Assembly: GCF_000378205.1 (NCBI RefSeq)
Contig: NZ_KB899426.1
Location: 1-64,000, forward strand
Direction of reading: 5' to 3'
Length of the DNA: 64,000 nucleotides
Origin: Sediminispirochaeta bajacaliforniensis DSM 16054
GTDB lineage: Bacteria; Spirochaetota; Spirochaetia; DSM-16054; Sediminispirochaetaceae
The translations under genes and the position numbers were made by a program. Numbering within the stretch: the stretch's first letter is position 1; each line of letters starts with the position of its first letter. Shown here piece after piece: positions 50,868-58,476 of this stretch. The notes beneath the pieces were generated by a model. It was given only the letters and a program-made list of their open reading frames with translations. It had not been told where the DNA came from and did not search any database.

Positions 50868-50990
50868 TCCGGGCGCCCCGGACCGCAGGAGCGGTCCGGC
50901 CGGCTGTGCTCCGGGGTCCGCCTTACGGCTCCCGTCCGGCTTTGCCGGACTGCCTTCGGCACCCTCCGCCTGCCTGGCGCGGAAAGAATT
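50868..50990. repeat. GC-rich palindromic block (REP-like)
   Basis: About 120 bp of much higher GC than the surroundings carries several hairpins: CCGGACCGC-AGGA-GCGGTCCGG (50878-50899, perfect 9-bp arms) and GTCCGGC-TTT-GCCGGAC (50934-50950, perfect 7-bp arms). Shorter GGC-x-GCC units follow. It lies in the divergent gap between argH and the DUF364 gene. The build resembles REP/BIME-type extragenic palindromes; no second copy is in the window. Confidence 0.6.
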
Positions 50991-51020
50991 CACAGCAAAA
51001 ACCATACTCACAGAAAGAAG

Positions 51021-51053
51021 CCCTGTCAACGCTCGGCCTTCACGTTGACAGGG
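51021..51053. promoter_or_regulatory. Perfect 11-bp inverted repeat upstream of the DUF364 gene
   Basis: CCCTGTCAACG (51021-51031) and CGTTGACAGGG (51043-51053) are perfect inverted arms with an 11-nt gap. The right arm contains TTGACA, the likely -35 box, so a protein bound here would block the promoter. No T-run follows, so it is not a terminator. Confidence 0.6.
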
Positions 51054-51074
51054 AGGAGATTACGGCGATAGGAT
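51045..51074 (+). promoter_or_regulatory. Promoter of the DUF364 gene, leaderless type
   Basis: TTGACA (51045-51050), an 18-bp spacer and TAGGAT (51069-51074), 6 nt before the ATG at 51081. AGGAT in the -10 could also act as a poor ribosome site. Confidence 0.45.
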
Positions 51075-51080
51075 AGATCC

Positions 51081-51893
51081 ATGCAATCAGAACTCTATCG
51101 CAACCTGAAAGATGCCACGCTGGAGCGATCCGAAGGCCTTTTCATAGACACCATATCCATCGGACTCGGTTATACCGCTGTAACCACCAGCGACGGAAGC
51201 TGCGGCGTTTCTTTTTCCTACCTGGACAAGAAAGAGGGATGCACCGTAGTCAAGGACCCCATGGATTATGAAGGTAAACCGGTCAGGGAACTGTTAAAGC
51301 TCCTCGACTCGGAAAAACTCGTGGAACGATCGGCCGCGATCGCCCTCATCAACGCCGTCAACAACCCCGCCTCGGCCGAACTGCCCGAAGACGACGGAAC
51401 CCTTTTTGCAAAGCTCGGTATCGCAAAAGGAACCCGATGCGCCATGGTGGGCTACTTCGGCCCGGTCGTCGCCCAAATGGAAAAGGCGGGGGCCCACCTT
51501 GAAGTAATCGACGAGGGAAAAGGCATGGGAAATGCCGAACATTTTTTCCGCTACATGGAGAGCGAAGCGGAAGCGCTGATCCTTACCAGTACCAGCATCA
51601 TCAACGGGAGTACCGAATCGATCCTGGGACGGCTTCGCTCTGGTGCCCGCTGCGCCATGCTGGGGCCCACCACCCCGATCATGCCCGAAGCCTTTCGTTT
51701 TTTACCCGTGGACTATCTGGGAGGCATATCCGTCGTCAATCCGGAAGGGGTATTAGCGGCCGTACGCCATGGAAAAGGTACACCGGCCATCAATCGCCAC
51801 GCTAAAAAGGTGCTCAGCCAGGTTCACCCGCCGAAATCCACCACGGCAGGCAGCTCAAGCCGACCGGGATCTCTCGACACAGAAGAAAAATAG
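51081..51893 (+). CDS. DUF364 / DUF4213 putative heavy-metal-chelation protein
   Basis: A 270-residue protein with an N-terminal DUF4213-like part (GLFIDTISIGLGYTAVTTSDGSCGVSFSYLD) and a DUF364 domain. The DUF364 part includes VGYFGPVVAQMEKAGAHLEVID, ALILTSTSIINGSTESIL and AMLGPTTPIMPEAF. The family is thought to bind metals or metal-chelating cofactors, from structure and context only. An ABC importer lies nearby on the opposite strand. The last 25 or so residues are antisense to the end of the next gene (70-bp convergent overlap) and are probably not structured. Confidence 0.75.
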   Translation: MQSELYRNLKDATLERSEGLFIDTISIGLGYTAVTTSDGSCGVSFSYLDKKEGCTVVKDPMDYEGKPVRELLKLLDSEKLVERSAAIALINAVNNPASAELPEDDGTLFAKLGIAKGTRCAMVGYFGPVVAQMEKAGAHLEVIDEGKGMGNAEHFFRYMESEAEALILTSTSIINGSTESILGRLRSGARCAMLGPTTPIMPEAFRFLPVDYLGGISVVNPEGVLAAVRHGKGTPAINRHAKKVLSQVHPPKSTTAGSSSRPGSLDTEEK

Positions 51894-52372
51894 GCAAAAC
51901 GGGTGAGAAAGGTACGCATAAAGGAACATTCAAGCTTCTCGTCACAATCGCGAAAGAGAAAAAAGGTTTCTCCTTCAGCGGTATCGAGAAGATAGGTCCG
52001 TCCGACATCACCTTCGTGCAGTAAGGCCCCGGTCATCGGACAAGAGGCATTGGCCCAGGCATCGGAAAGAAGCACCTCCCGGTCGGGGAAAAAAATCGTC
52101 ACCTCTCCCTTATCGAATAGATAGACCCCTCCCCGATAGGAAATAACGTTGGTTGAGATGAAGGGCAGTCCCTTTGCCGTGAATGGCCCCCGGGCCAGCA
52201 ACGCGACACCGGCATCGGGACGATGGGTCTCCGAGGTAAGATTTTCCTGAGCCGCAGGGGACAGGAGGATCATTACAAGAAATAAGAAAATCAGGCTTCG
52301 GCGAACGGAAGAAACCAAACGGGAAGACCCTATCTTCATACCCGAGAAAACATCGGGACGCACCTGAACCAT
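51824..52372 (-). CDS. Secreted protein of unknown function
   Basis: A 182-residue protein that I do not recognise. An N-terminal hydrophobic segment (SLIFLFLVMILLSPAAQ) looks like a signal peptide, and the rest reads as a small beta-rich domain (GGVYLFDKGEVTIFFPDREVLL, TYLLDTAEGETFFLFRDCDEKLEC). It has four Cys or fewer in the mature part. I use the ATG at 52372 because GGAGGGTGGCG precedes it; the ATG at 52339 is an alternative. It is downstream of the ABC importer operon by 138 bp and overlaps the DUF364 gene end by 70 bp. Confidence 0.5.
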   Translation of the reverse strand: MVQVRPDVFSGMKIGSSRLVSSVRRSLIFLFLVMILLSPAAQENLTSETHRPDAGVALLARGPFTAKGLPFISTNVISYRGGVYLFDKGEVTIFFPDREVLLSDAWANASCPMTGALLHEGDVGRTYLLDTAEGETFFLFRDCDEKLECSFMRTFLTRFAYFSSVSRDPGRLELPAVVDFGG

Positions 52373-52510
52373 CGCCACCCTCCGAAACAAATGTAGCACA
52401 GAGTAATGATCGAGGCAAAGGCACCCAAAGCATTGGTTGAGCCCCTCCATGAGCGTTTTTATCGCTTGTCGGAAGGGGGGCACGGCCGGGCAGATCCCGG
52501 CCGGAATCGA

Positions 52511-53464
52511 CTACTCAAAGGCGGTATCGCTGATGCAGCTTCGGGGATCCACCGCTTCCCTCAGCATTCCGTTCTCAACCATAAACGTCACGTCATCCTC
52601 CATGGTCTTCACATCTTCTTCGGTAAGCGCGGTAATATACTGGGTCCAGTGATAAAGCTTGGCAGCATCTTCAACGGAGATACCCTGTTCGCGGGCGCCG
52701 ACTTCCAGGGCCTCATCGAGATTGGCCTCCATCCATGCCATTGCCGAACGGTGAACATCCAGGTATCGCTCTACCGCTTCGGGATGTTCGTCGAGGAATT
52801 TTCCCCGCGCAGCGATCACAAGCTTTGGGGTGACGTAGCCCTTTGCGGTGGTAATGACGTGGGCCCCGCTTTTTTGGGCCTGAATAAGCAGGCTTCCCGC
52901 CAAAAGGGCTGCATCAATCTGCCCCGAAAGCATGGCTGTGGAGGCCTGTGGCAGCCCCATTTCAAGAAGCTCGACATCATTCATGCCGTATCCCTTTGCA
53001 TCCAAAGCAGCGGCCAGGAGCTGATGAAGCACCGTGCCTTTCGGTCCTCCGACCTTTTTCCCTTTCAGATCGGCAATGGAAGTGATGCCGGGGTCCATGG
53101 CCACGATGGCGAAAACATCCACCGGACGGCTGAAGCCAGCGATGATACGAACATCGTTACCTGCGCTTCGGGCAAGCAGAACCGAGGTGGTGTTCATCAC
53201 TCCCCCGATATCAAGAGAATCGGCGGCCATGGCCTCTGCCTGTTTTGCTCCGGAGGTGATCTCGTGATAGACGACCTTCACTCCCTCATTCGCAAAGGCC
53301 TCTTCGAGCATCCCCTTCTCTTTCATGAGGATGAGAGGAAGATTAAAAGGGGATTTCACATAGGAGACATTGATCGTCTTCAAACTATCCTCACTGCTCC
53401 CTCCGGCATAAAGGGCCGTGGCAAGCAGGGCCATCAGCGTAACAATCGCATACAGTTTTTTCAT
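52511..53464 (-). CDS. ABC transporter substrate-binding protein (SsuA/NMT1-like)
   Basis: A 317-residue periplasmic binding protein with signal peptide MKKLYAIVTLMALLATALYA followed by GGSSEDS, a start common in spirochaete binding proteins. The fold marks fit the sulfonate/nitrate/taurine/thiamine-precursor group (SPFNLPLILMKEKGMLEEA, GAKQAEAMAADSLDIGGV, DLKGKKVGGPKGTVLHQLLAA). The ligand cannot be fixed; the CCCFC motif of thiamine-precursor synthases is absent. It is the last gene of a three-gene importer operon and overlaps the ATPase stop by one base. Confidence 0.85.
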   Translation of the reverse strand: MKKLYAIVTLMALLATALYAGGSSEDSLKTINVSYVKSPFNLPLILMKEKGMLEEAFANEGVKVVYHEITSGAKQAEAMAADSLDIGGVMNTTSVLLARSAGNDVRIIAGFSRPVDVFAIVAMDPGITSIADLKGKKVGGPKGTVLHQLLAAALDAKGYGMNDVELLEMGLPQASTAMLSGQIDAALLAGSLLIQAQKSGAHVITTAKGYVTPKLVIAARGKFLDEHPEAVERYLDVHRSAMAWMEANLDEALEVGAREQGISVEDAAKLYHWTQYITALTEEDVKTMEDDVTFMVENGMLREAVDPRSCISDTAFE

Positions 53465-54231
53465 TACACGCTCCTTGATTCAGTTGTTTGATGCGGAAGA
53501 ACAGATCCATCCTCCCGCAATATTGCTTCGAGTACCTTCTCCCGCAGGGAGATGAACTCCGCCGATCCGGGATTCCGGGGATAGGGAAGCGGCACCGGAA
53601 TTTCCAGTCGCACCTCTCCCTGATCCATGACGCAAACCTTCCGTCCCAGGAGAACCGCTTCCGCTACATCGTGGGTGACGAAAAGGATGGTGATTTCCCG
53701 ATCGAGGTATATCCTGACCAGTTCCTCCTGCAACCTTTTTCTATTCAGGGCATCGAGGGCACCAAAGGGCTCATCCATCAGCAACAGCTCGGGTTCACGA
53801 CAAAGGGCCCTGCCGAGGGCTACCCGCTGTGCCATCCCGCCCGACAGCTGGCAGGGCAGGGCCTTGCGGAAGGCGGTGAGCCCCAGCACTTCCAGGGTAT
53901 GGTCGAGGATCATCTCTTTTCTGGCCGGATCTTTCTCATGTTTCAGTGCCAAGGCCATGTTTTTCTCCACCGAAAGTGCCGCCACCAGGCGCGGTTCCTG
54001 AAAAACCATGGCAGTACGTCCATCCATACCGTCGAAGAAGAGACTGCCTTCATCGGAGTGCTGCAGCCCCATGATCACGTTGAGAAGGGTCGTTTTTCCG
54101 CAGCCGCTGTAGCCGACGATCGAGACAAAAGCCCCCTTGGGGACCGAGAGGTTGACCCGCTTCAGGGCGTCTATCGTCCGCCCGTCCACCTGAAAGCGTT
54201 TGGAAATGTTCGACAGGAGCACTCCTTCCAT
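53464..54231 (-). CDS. ABC transporter ATP-binding protein (SsuB/TauB-like)
   Basis: A 255-residue ATPase: Walker A GYSGCGKTTLLNV, signature LSGGMAQRVALGRAL, Walker B LLLMDEPFGALD and H-loop FVTHDVAEAV. It drives the importer encoded with it. The frame is open to 54285, but the ATG at 54231 makes a TGATG junction with the permease stop and fits the family N-terminus, so I use it. Confidence 0.93.
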   Translation of the reverse strand: MEGVLLSNISKRFQVDGRTIDALKRVNLSVPKGAFVSIVGYSGCGKTTLLNVIMGLQHSDEGSLFFDGMDGRTAMVFQEPRLVAALSVEKNMALALKHEKDPARKEMILDHTLEVLGLTAFRKALPCQLSGGMAQRVALGRALCREPELLLMDEPFGALDALNRKRLQEELVRIYLDREITILFVTHDVAEAVLLGRKVCVMDQGEVRLEIPVPLPYPRNPGSAEFISLREKVLEAILREDGSVLPHQTTESRSV

Positions 54232-55004
54232 CAGACCTGCCTCCTGATCCAGGGAAAGGCTTTCTCCACCCCTTTCATCGAACAATAATCCATGAGGAGT
54301 CCCAGAGATCCGATGGAGAGAATACCGATGAATACCTTATCGGTTCGGGCGAGGAGCTCGGCATCAAGGATCAGATAGCCGAGCCCACTGGAAGCGGCTA
54401 TCATCTCAGCCCCGATCAGGGCCCTCCAGCTGTAACCGAAGCCGAGCCGCAATCCGGTCAACATAGAGGGGAGTGCCTCGGGAAACAGGATGTGAAGCGT
54501 TTGCTCTTTTCTGCTGAGCTCAAGGGTTTCTCCCATTTCCAGCAGGCGATGATCGACCTGCTGCAATCCGTTCAGGGTATTGAGAAAGATTGGAAAAAAA
54601 CTGGCAAGGACGATAAGAGCCAGCTTGGAGCCCTCACCGATACCAAACCAGAGGATAAGCAGCGGGACCATCGCCAAAGGCGGAGTGTTGCGGAGAAAAT
54701 GAAGGAGGCCCGAGCAGTATTCCGAAAGAAGCGGGAAGAAGTAACATAACAACGCAAGGGGGAGAGCAATGCCGACGGCCAGAAAAAAACCAAGGAAGAC
54801 CCGACGAAGTGAGACCAGTATATGCGTCATCAGGCTTCCATCCAGCAGCATGGATACAAAGGCCTGTCCGATTTGCCCTGGAGGAGGTATCAAATAAGGG
54901 TTGACCCATCCAGTGAGGCTAACAAGGAGATAGGCGCAAAGAACCATAGCGGGCAAAAGAAGCCGTTTGGCAGCCCTTCCAAAGCGTGTTTCATGTTCTT
55001 TCAT
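54231..55004 (-). CDS. ABC transporter permease (SsuC/TauC-like)
   Basis: A 257-residue inner-membrane permease with about six segments. The EAA coupling loop is visible as ALPSMLTGLRLGFGYSWRALIGAEMI. It starts with ATG at 55004 and is first in the operon. Reverse-strand sequence upstream gives no strong Shine-Dalgarno (GAAAAGAGGTCTTTCG, with AGAGG). Together with the next two genes it forms a complete importer of the sulfonate/nitrate type. Confidence 0.92.
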   Translation of the reverse strand: MKEHETRFGRAAKRLLLPAMVLCAYLLVSLTGWVNPYLIPPPGQIGQAFVSMLLDGSLMTHILVSLRRVFLGFFLAVGIALPLALLCYFFPLLSEYCSGLLHFLRNTPPLAMVPLLILWFGIGEGSKLALIVLASFFPIFLNTLNGLQQVDHRLLEMGETLELSRKEQTLHILFPEALPSMLTGLRLGFGYSWRALIGAEMIAASSGLGYLILDAELLARTDKVFIGILSIGSLGLLMDYCSMKGVEKAFPWIRRQV

Positions 55005-55174
55005 CGAAAGACCTCTTTTCCGTCAGACAATCCCCCGGGATCAATCCTACGGATCAGATAATATCGGAGAAACCGGCAAGTCAGTATCACCCTTCCTGCC
55101 TGTTATGACGATAGCCACCGTACCACAAAAGAGGTGTACCTGCAAGGGAGGTGGGCATAAGAAGGCGCATCACA

Positions 55175-55211
55175 GTTGTCACACAACAAGACCGAATCTA
55201 CACTTATAGTG
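55175..55211. promoter_or_regulatory. Short palindromes in the divergent gap before the hydrolase gene
   Basis: GTTGT-CAC-ACAAC (55175-55187) and CACT-TAT-AGTG (55201-55211) lie in the 232-bp gap between the ABC permease and the alpha/beta hydrolase. The second palindrome includes TATAGT, a possible -10 for the hydrolase gene. These are operator-like; no regulator is assigned. Confidence 0.35.
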
Positions 55212-55236
55212 ATATACCACAAAAAAGGATTGATTA

Positions 55237-56400
55237 ATGAAATACAAGCAACTTTCTTTTAAAACCGGCTACAAGCTCTATATCGACGAGGTCGGAGGCT
55301 TCAATTTCCAGCTGAACCGCTGGGTCACCACGGGTTTCGCATCTCAAGAGGAGATCGAAAGTATCGCCGGCGATATTGAGGGCTTCGGCACATGGCAGAG
55401 CCGTTTCCTCCACTTGGCGAAAACAGCCGAACATGAAAAACGGCTGTTGCATGCCGCCATCTATTATCGGGCCGTTGATTTTTTTGCCGAAGCAGGTACT
55501 GCCCAAAAAGCGGATGCCTACCACTCCTTTCTGAACCTTTTTTCCGAAGCCATGAAAGATCAGGATATCGAGCGTATAGAGGTTCCCTATGAGTCTGCGT
55601 TTCTGCCGTTGTTACGGCTGCGGCCGGAAGGTCGTGCAAAGGGAACCATACTCATCCACGGGGGATACGACTCATATAAAGAGGAACTCTATCCCATGGC
55701 AAGCTACCTCGCAAACAGAGGATACGAAATCGTGCTGTTCGACGGCCCTGGCCAGGGTGAGAGCCTTCATCGCTACGAATTAACACTAACGCCCGATTGG
55801 CATTATCCCGTTTCGGCAATCATCGACCATTTGGGACTCGACGATGTCACGGTTGTGGGAATTTCCCTGGGCGGCTGTCTCGCCCTCCGGGCCGCAGCCT
55901 TTGAAAAGCGAATCACCAGGGTGGTAGCCTTAGACCATTTTTACGATTGGGGACGCTGCATGGCGAAAAAAAAGAACGACCCGTATCACAGCAGCATTTT
56001 GGCCTACGCTCTTTTACGGGTTATGCTATGTTTTCCCCGGAGCTTCGACAGGCGACTTTTGAAAAAGTTGGAAACAAACTACAAGGCCGCGTGGGTCTTC
56101 AACCAGGGATGCCATATCACCGGATCGAAGAGCCCCCACGCCTATTTCGAGGCAATCATGCGTTACTCAACCAAACCGATTAACAGGCTCATTACCCAGG
56201 ACGTGCTGATCCTTGCGGGAGAAGAGGACCATGCCGTCCCCGTCGATCTTTATCCCAAACAGCTGAGGGCCCTGAACAATGCAGCTTCGGTCGAAGGACG
56301 TCTCTTTACCGTCAAAGAAGGAGGAGCCCAACATTGCCAGATCGGCAATCTTCCCCTTGTTCTGGATTATATTCTGGAGTGGACGATGAGAAAAACCTGA
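55237..56400 (+). CDS. Alpha/beta-fold hydrolase
   Basis: A 387-residue cytosolic protein. The helical N-terminal cap (about 1-110) precedes the hydrolase core: oxyanion turn ILIHGGYDSYKEEL, VLFDGPGQGES, nucleophile elbow VVGISLGGCLAL (GxSxG), acid in ILAGEEDHAVP and His in GGAQHCQIGN. The build resembles 2,6-dihydroxypseudooxynicotine-hydrolase-like and acyl-peptidase-like families; the substrate is unknown. AAAAAAGGATTGATTA lies before the ATG. The sigma factor gene starts within or just after its end. Confidence 0.82.
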   Translation: MKYKQLSFKTGYKLYIDEVGGFNFQLNRWVTTGFASQEEIESIAGDIEGFGTWQSRFLHLAKTAEHEKRLLHAAIYYRAVDFFAEAGTAQKADAYHSFLNLFSEAMKDQDIERIEVPYESAFLPLLRLRPEGRAKGTILIHGGYDSYKEELYPMASYLANRGYEIVLFDGPGQGESLHRYELTLTPDWHYPVSAIIDHLGLDDVTVVGISLGGCLALRAAAFEKRITRVVALDHFYDWGRCMAKKKNDPYHSSILAYALLRVMLCFPRSFDRRLLKKLETNYKAAWVFNQGCHITGSKSPHAYFEAIMRYSTKPINRLITQDVLILAGEEDHAVPVDLYPKQLRALNNAASVEGRLFTVKEGGAQHCQIGNLPLVLDYILEWTMRKT

Positions 56401-56414
56401 AATACAGTATCAGT

Positions 56415-57137
56415 ATGAGCGGTGAGCTCCTGACCTCGAGCATGATACAAGAATACGGACCTCTCATCACATCGCTTTGCCGCCGTATGGTCAGCGACGA
56501 GCACAAGGCCAAGGATGCTGCTCAGGAAATTTGGTATGAGATCATCAAGAGTCTTCCCTCTTTCAGGGGAGAGGCAAAGCTTTCAACCTGGATATACACC
56601 CTTGCCAGGCGAACCATCTGGCGCTTCATCGACGATGAAAAAAGCTTCACGACCAGGTTCCTTTCCGGCTTTTTCGTCGAACAAGAATCCAAAGGCATGA
56701 CGGAAATGGATGAGCTGGCCACGGAGGATAGGATGGCATGGATAAAGCTGCAATGCCACGACTGCATTACCGGTATTATCCACTGTCTCGACAATGAATC
56801 GCGTCTGATCTATCTGATGAGGGCACTCTCTCCGCTCTCCTATCAGGATCTCTCAAGGGTTTTTGGAAAACGGGAAGAGAGCATCAGGCAGAGTTTTTCG
56901 CGCTCTTCCCGAAAGATCAACCGCTTTCTCAACGGACACTGCTTCCTCTACAACCCCAAAGGAACCTGCCGCTGCAAAATGAAGGCTCCCATTCAGGCAC
57001 AGGATCTTGAACGGGAACATAAAAAGGTGCAGCTGCTTGTTAATAAATTTGTTTTTATAAAGCGTGTGGAAAGTTTTACCGAACGACGAAATTACTGGCT
57101 CAAATTTGCAGGCAAAGAGTTCACAGCGAAAACTTGA
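56415..57137 (+). CDS. ECF-type RNA polymerase sigma factor
   Basis: A protein of about 240 residues with sigma region 2 (VSDEHKAKDAAQEIWYEIIKSLPSFRGEAKLSTWIYTLARRTIWR, given here in part) and region 4 (LSPLSYQDLSRVFGKREESIRQSFSRSSRKI). A Cys-containing C-terminal extension (CFLYNPKGTCRCK) is not part of the usual sigma and might sense redox or metal. The start is unsure: ATG 56415 has no Shine-Dalgarno, while TTG 56334 lies 9 nt after AAGGAGG but inside the hydrolase gene. No anti-sigma gene is adjacent. Confidence 0.75.
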   Translation: MSGELLTSSMIQEYGPLITSLCRRMVSDEHKAKDAAQEIWYEIIKSLPSFRGEAKLSTWIYTLARRTIWRFIDDEKSFTTRFLSGFFVEQESKGMTEMDELATEDRMAWIKLQCHDCITGIIHCLDNESRLIYLMRALSPLSYQDLSRVFGKREESIRQSFSRSSRKINRFLNGHCFLYNPKGTCRCKMKAPIQAQDLEREHKKVQLLVNKFVFIKRVESFTERRNYWLKFAGKEFTAKT

Positions 57138-57215
57138 TTCAATGCCCTGTCACAGGTGCATAAACTTCATCACATATATATTGAAGATCTGTCAAAAAGC
57201 GACAAGGAGATATAT

Positions 57216-57644
57216 ATGAACTTGAATTTCATCGCCCCATGCGGGGTGGATTGCGTGAACTGTGATTTCTTTTATCAAAACTGCACCCCGGCGTTTCTCG
57301 AACGAATGGCCACAGCGGCAGGAAAAACACCGAGCGAACTTGTATGCAAAGGGTGCAGAGAACAGGGAGGATGCCCGCTCACCGGCACCTGCGACACGCT
57401 TGCATGCATACGGCAACAAGGAAAGGACTTTTGCTACGAATGCGACCGCTTTCCTTGTGAACGGTTGCTACCGGCAAAAGACAAGGCTGACAAACTCCCC
57501 CATAATCTCAAGGTATACAATCTCTGCCGTATCAAAGCCGTCGGGTTATCACGCTTTATTGAAGAAGCCAAGAGGATTCGGGACTGCTATTTCAACGGCT
57601 CCATGATAATCGGAAAAGGCCCACAGTTACCAGACGATATGTGA
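57216..57644 (+). CDS. DUF3795 Cys-rich protein
   Basis: A 142-residue protein with 14 or so Cys in CxxC-like spacing (CGVDCVNCDFF, CKGCREQGGCPLTGTC, CYECDRFPCERL), typical of DUF3795 and probably zinc binding. The function is unknown. ACAAGGAGATATAT precedes the ATG at 57216. It follows the sigma factor gene by 78 bp and might be its target or partner, but nothing shows this. Confidence 0.75.
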   Translation: MNLNFIAPCGVDCVNCDFFYQNCTPAFLERMATAAGKTPSELVCKGCREQGGCPLTGTCDTLACIRQQGKDFCYECDRFPCERLLPAKDKADKLPHNLKVYNLCRIKAVGLSRFIEEAKRIRDCYFNGSMIIGKGPQLPDDM

Positions 57645-57682
57645 CGCTACACCAGGCAAGATACAGTACCAAAGAAAGAGGG

Positions 57683-58324
57683 TTATTGCCGTTTTTCAAG
57701 ATAGCTGGACAGGATATCGACGGCCACGTCGATGAGGCGACTTCTGTCGATCTTATTCTTCCCAAAAACGATGCGGTCTATGGTAGAGGAAATCATATCG
57801 AAAACCACGACAGCTGCGGCTTGCGGATCGGAAATTCCAAGATCATCTTGGACGGAAAAAAAATAGCCGATTGTGGCATCCATGGTTTCGGCCATATTCC
57901 GTTCAAGAATTTCTGCTACCTCCTTATTGTAATAAGAAAGGACGGTGAGTTCCCGATTCAGTTCCCGGGTTTCTTCATGGACGTGAATCAGGTGCGCTAT
58001 CAAAACACGGAGCCATTGCCGAATATCCGAACGTATGAGCATACGATCGGTAAGAAGCTCCTCTTTCGCCTCCACAAATTTCCGGTGGTAGGCTTCGAGA
58101 ATCTCCAGAAAAATGGTGTCTTTATCACTGAAATAGGAATAGAAGCTACCAATGGAAACATTCGCCCGTTCGGCTATTTCGTTGGTAGTTGTTTTATAGT
58201 AACCCCTTTCACAAAACAACACCAAAGCCGCATCGAGAATCTTTTGCCTGGTCCTCAGCCCCCTCTTCTGCTTGGGTTTTCGCGGGATAGCTTTCTCCTG
58301 CTTCTTCTCCTGTCGCTCTTTCAC
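57683..58324 (-). CDS. TetR-family repressor
   Basis: A 213-residue regulator. After a basic N-terminus comes the TetR HTH (TRQKILDAALVLFCERGYYKTTTNEIAERANVSIGSFYSYF, given in part), then a ligand-binding helical domain. It starts with GTG at 58324 after AAAGGAG. It is divergent from an MFS drug exporter, with two identical-type operators between them, so it very probably represses that exporter and itself. Confidence 0.9.
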   Translation of the reverse strand: MKERQEKKQEKAIPRKPKQKRGLRTRQKILDAALVLFCERGYYKTTTNEIAERANVSIGSFYSYFSDKDTIFLEILEAYHRKFVEAKEELLTDRMLIRSDIRQWLRVLIAHLIHVHEETRELNRELTVLSYYNKEVAEILERNMAETMDATIGYFFSVQDDLGISDPQAAAVVVFDMISSTIDRIVFGKNKIDRSRLIDVAVDILSSYLEKRQ

Positions 58325-58344
58325 ACCACCTGCTCCTTTGCATC

Positions 58345-58374
58345 ATTGTAGAAAAATGTTGTAAACGGTGTCAA
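58345..58374 (-). promoter_or_regulatory. Promoter of the TetR gene
   Basis: On the reverse strand consensus TTGACA (58369-58374), an 18-bp spacer and TACAAT (58345-58350), about 20 nt before the GTG start. Operator 1 lies directly upstream of the -35 box. Confidence 0.65.
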
Positions 58375-58382
58375 GAAAAACA

Positions 58383-58396
58383 TGAGTTATTACTCA
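58383..58396. promoter_or_regulatory. TetR operator 1
   Basis: TGAGT-TATT-ACTCA, a palindrome also present as TGAGT-AAAT-ACTCA at 58443-58456. The centres are 60 bp apart. Confidence 0.7.
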
Positions 58397-58404
58397 CAAC
58401 CATA

Positions 58405-58433
58405 TTGACGATTCGATACCACATGGCTATCAT
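58405..58433 (+). promoter_or_regulatory. Promoter of the MFS exporter
   Basis: TTGACG (58405-58410), a 17-bp spacer and TATCAT (58428-58433). Operator 2 covers the predicted transcription start. Confidence 0.65.
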
Positions 58434-58442
58434 ACCTTAAAA

Positions 58443-58456
58443 TGAGTAAATACTCA
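58443..58456. promoter_or_regulatory. TetR operator 2
   Basis: TGAGT-AAAT-ACTCA lies just downstream of the exporter -10 box, a position where a bound repressor would block initiation. It pairs with operator 1 at 58383-58396. Confidence 0.7.
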
Positions 58457-58476
58457 TATTTATGGAGAAGACGTAC

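Noticed and set aside
51021-51053. Intrinsic terminator for argH or the DUF364 region
   Set aside because: The stem is perfect but no T-run follows on either strand, and it lies upstream of both divergent genes.
52406-53491. 361-codon forward ORF opposite the ABC binding protein
   Set aside because: Antisense to a clear solute-binding protein with signal peptide; no ribosome site.
55005-55236. TPP or guanidine riboswitch upstream of the ABC importer
   Set aside because: On the reverse strand a CTGATCC stretch loosely recalls the TPP aptamer, but the paired elements and the conserved GCGNAGGGA segment are missing, and no guanidine-I core was seen.
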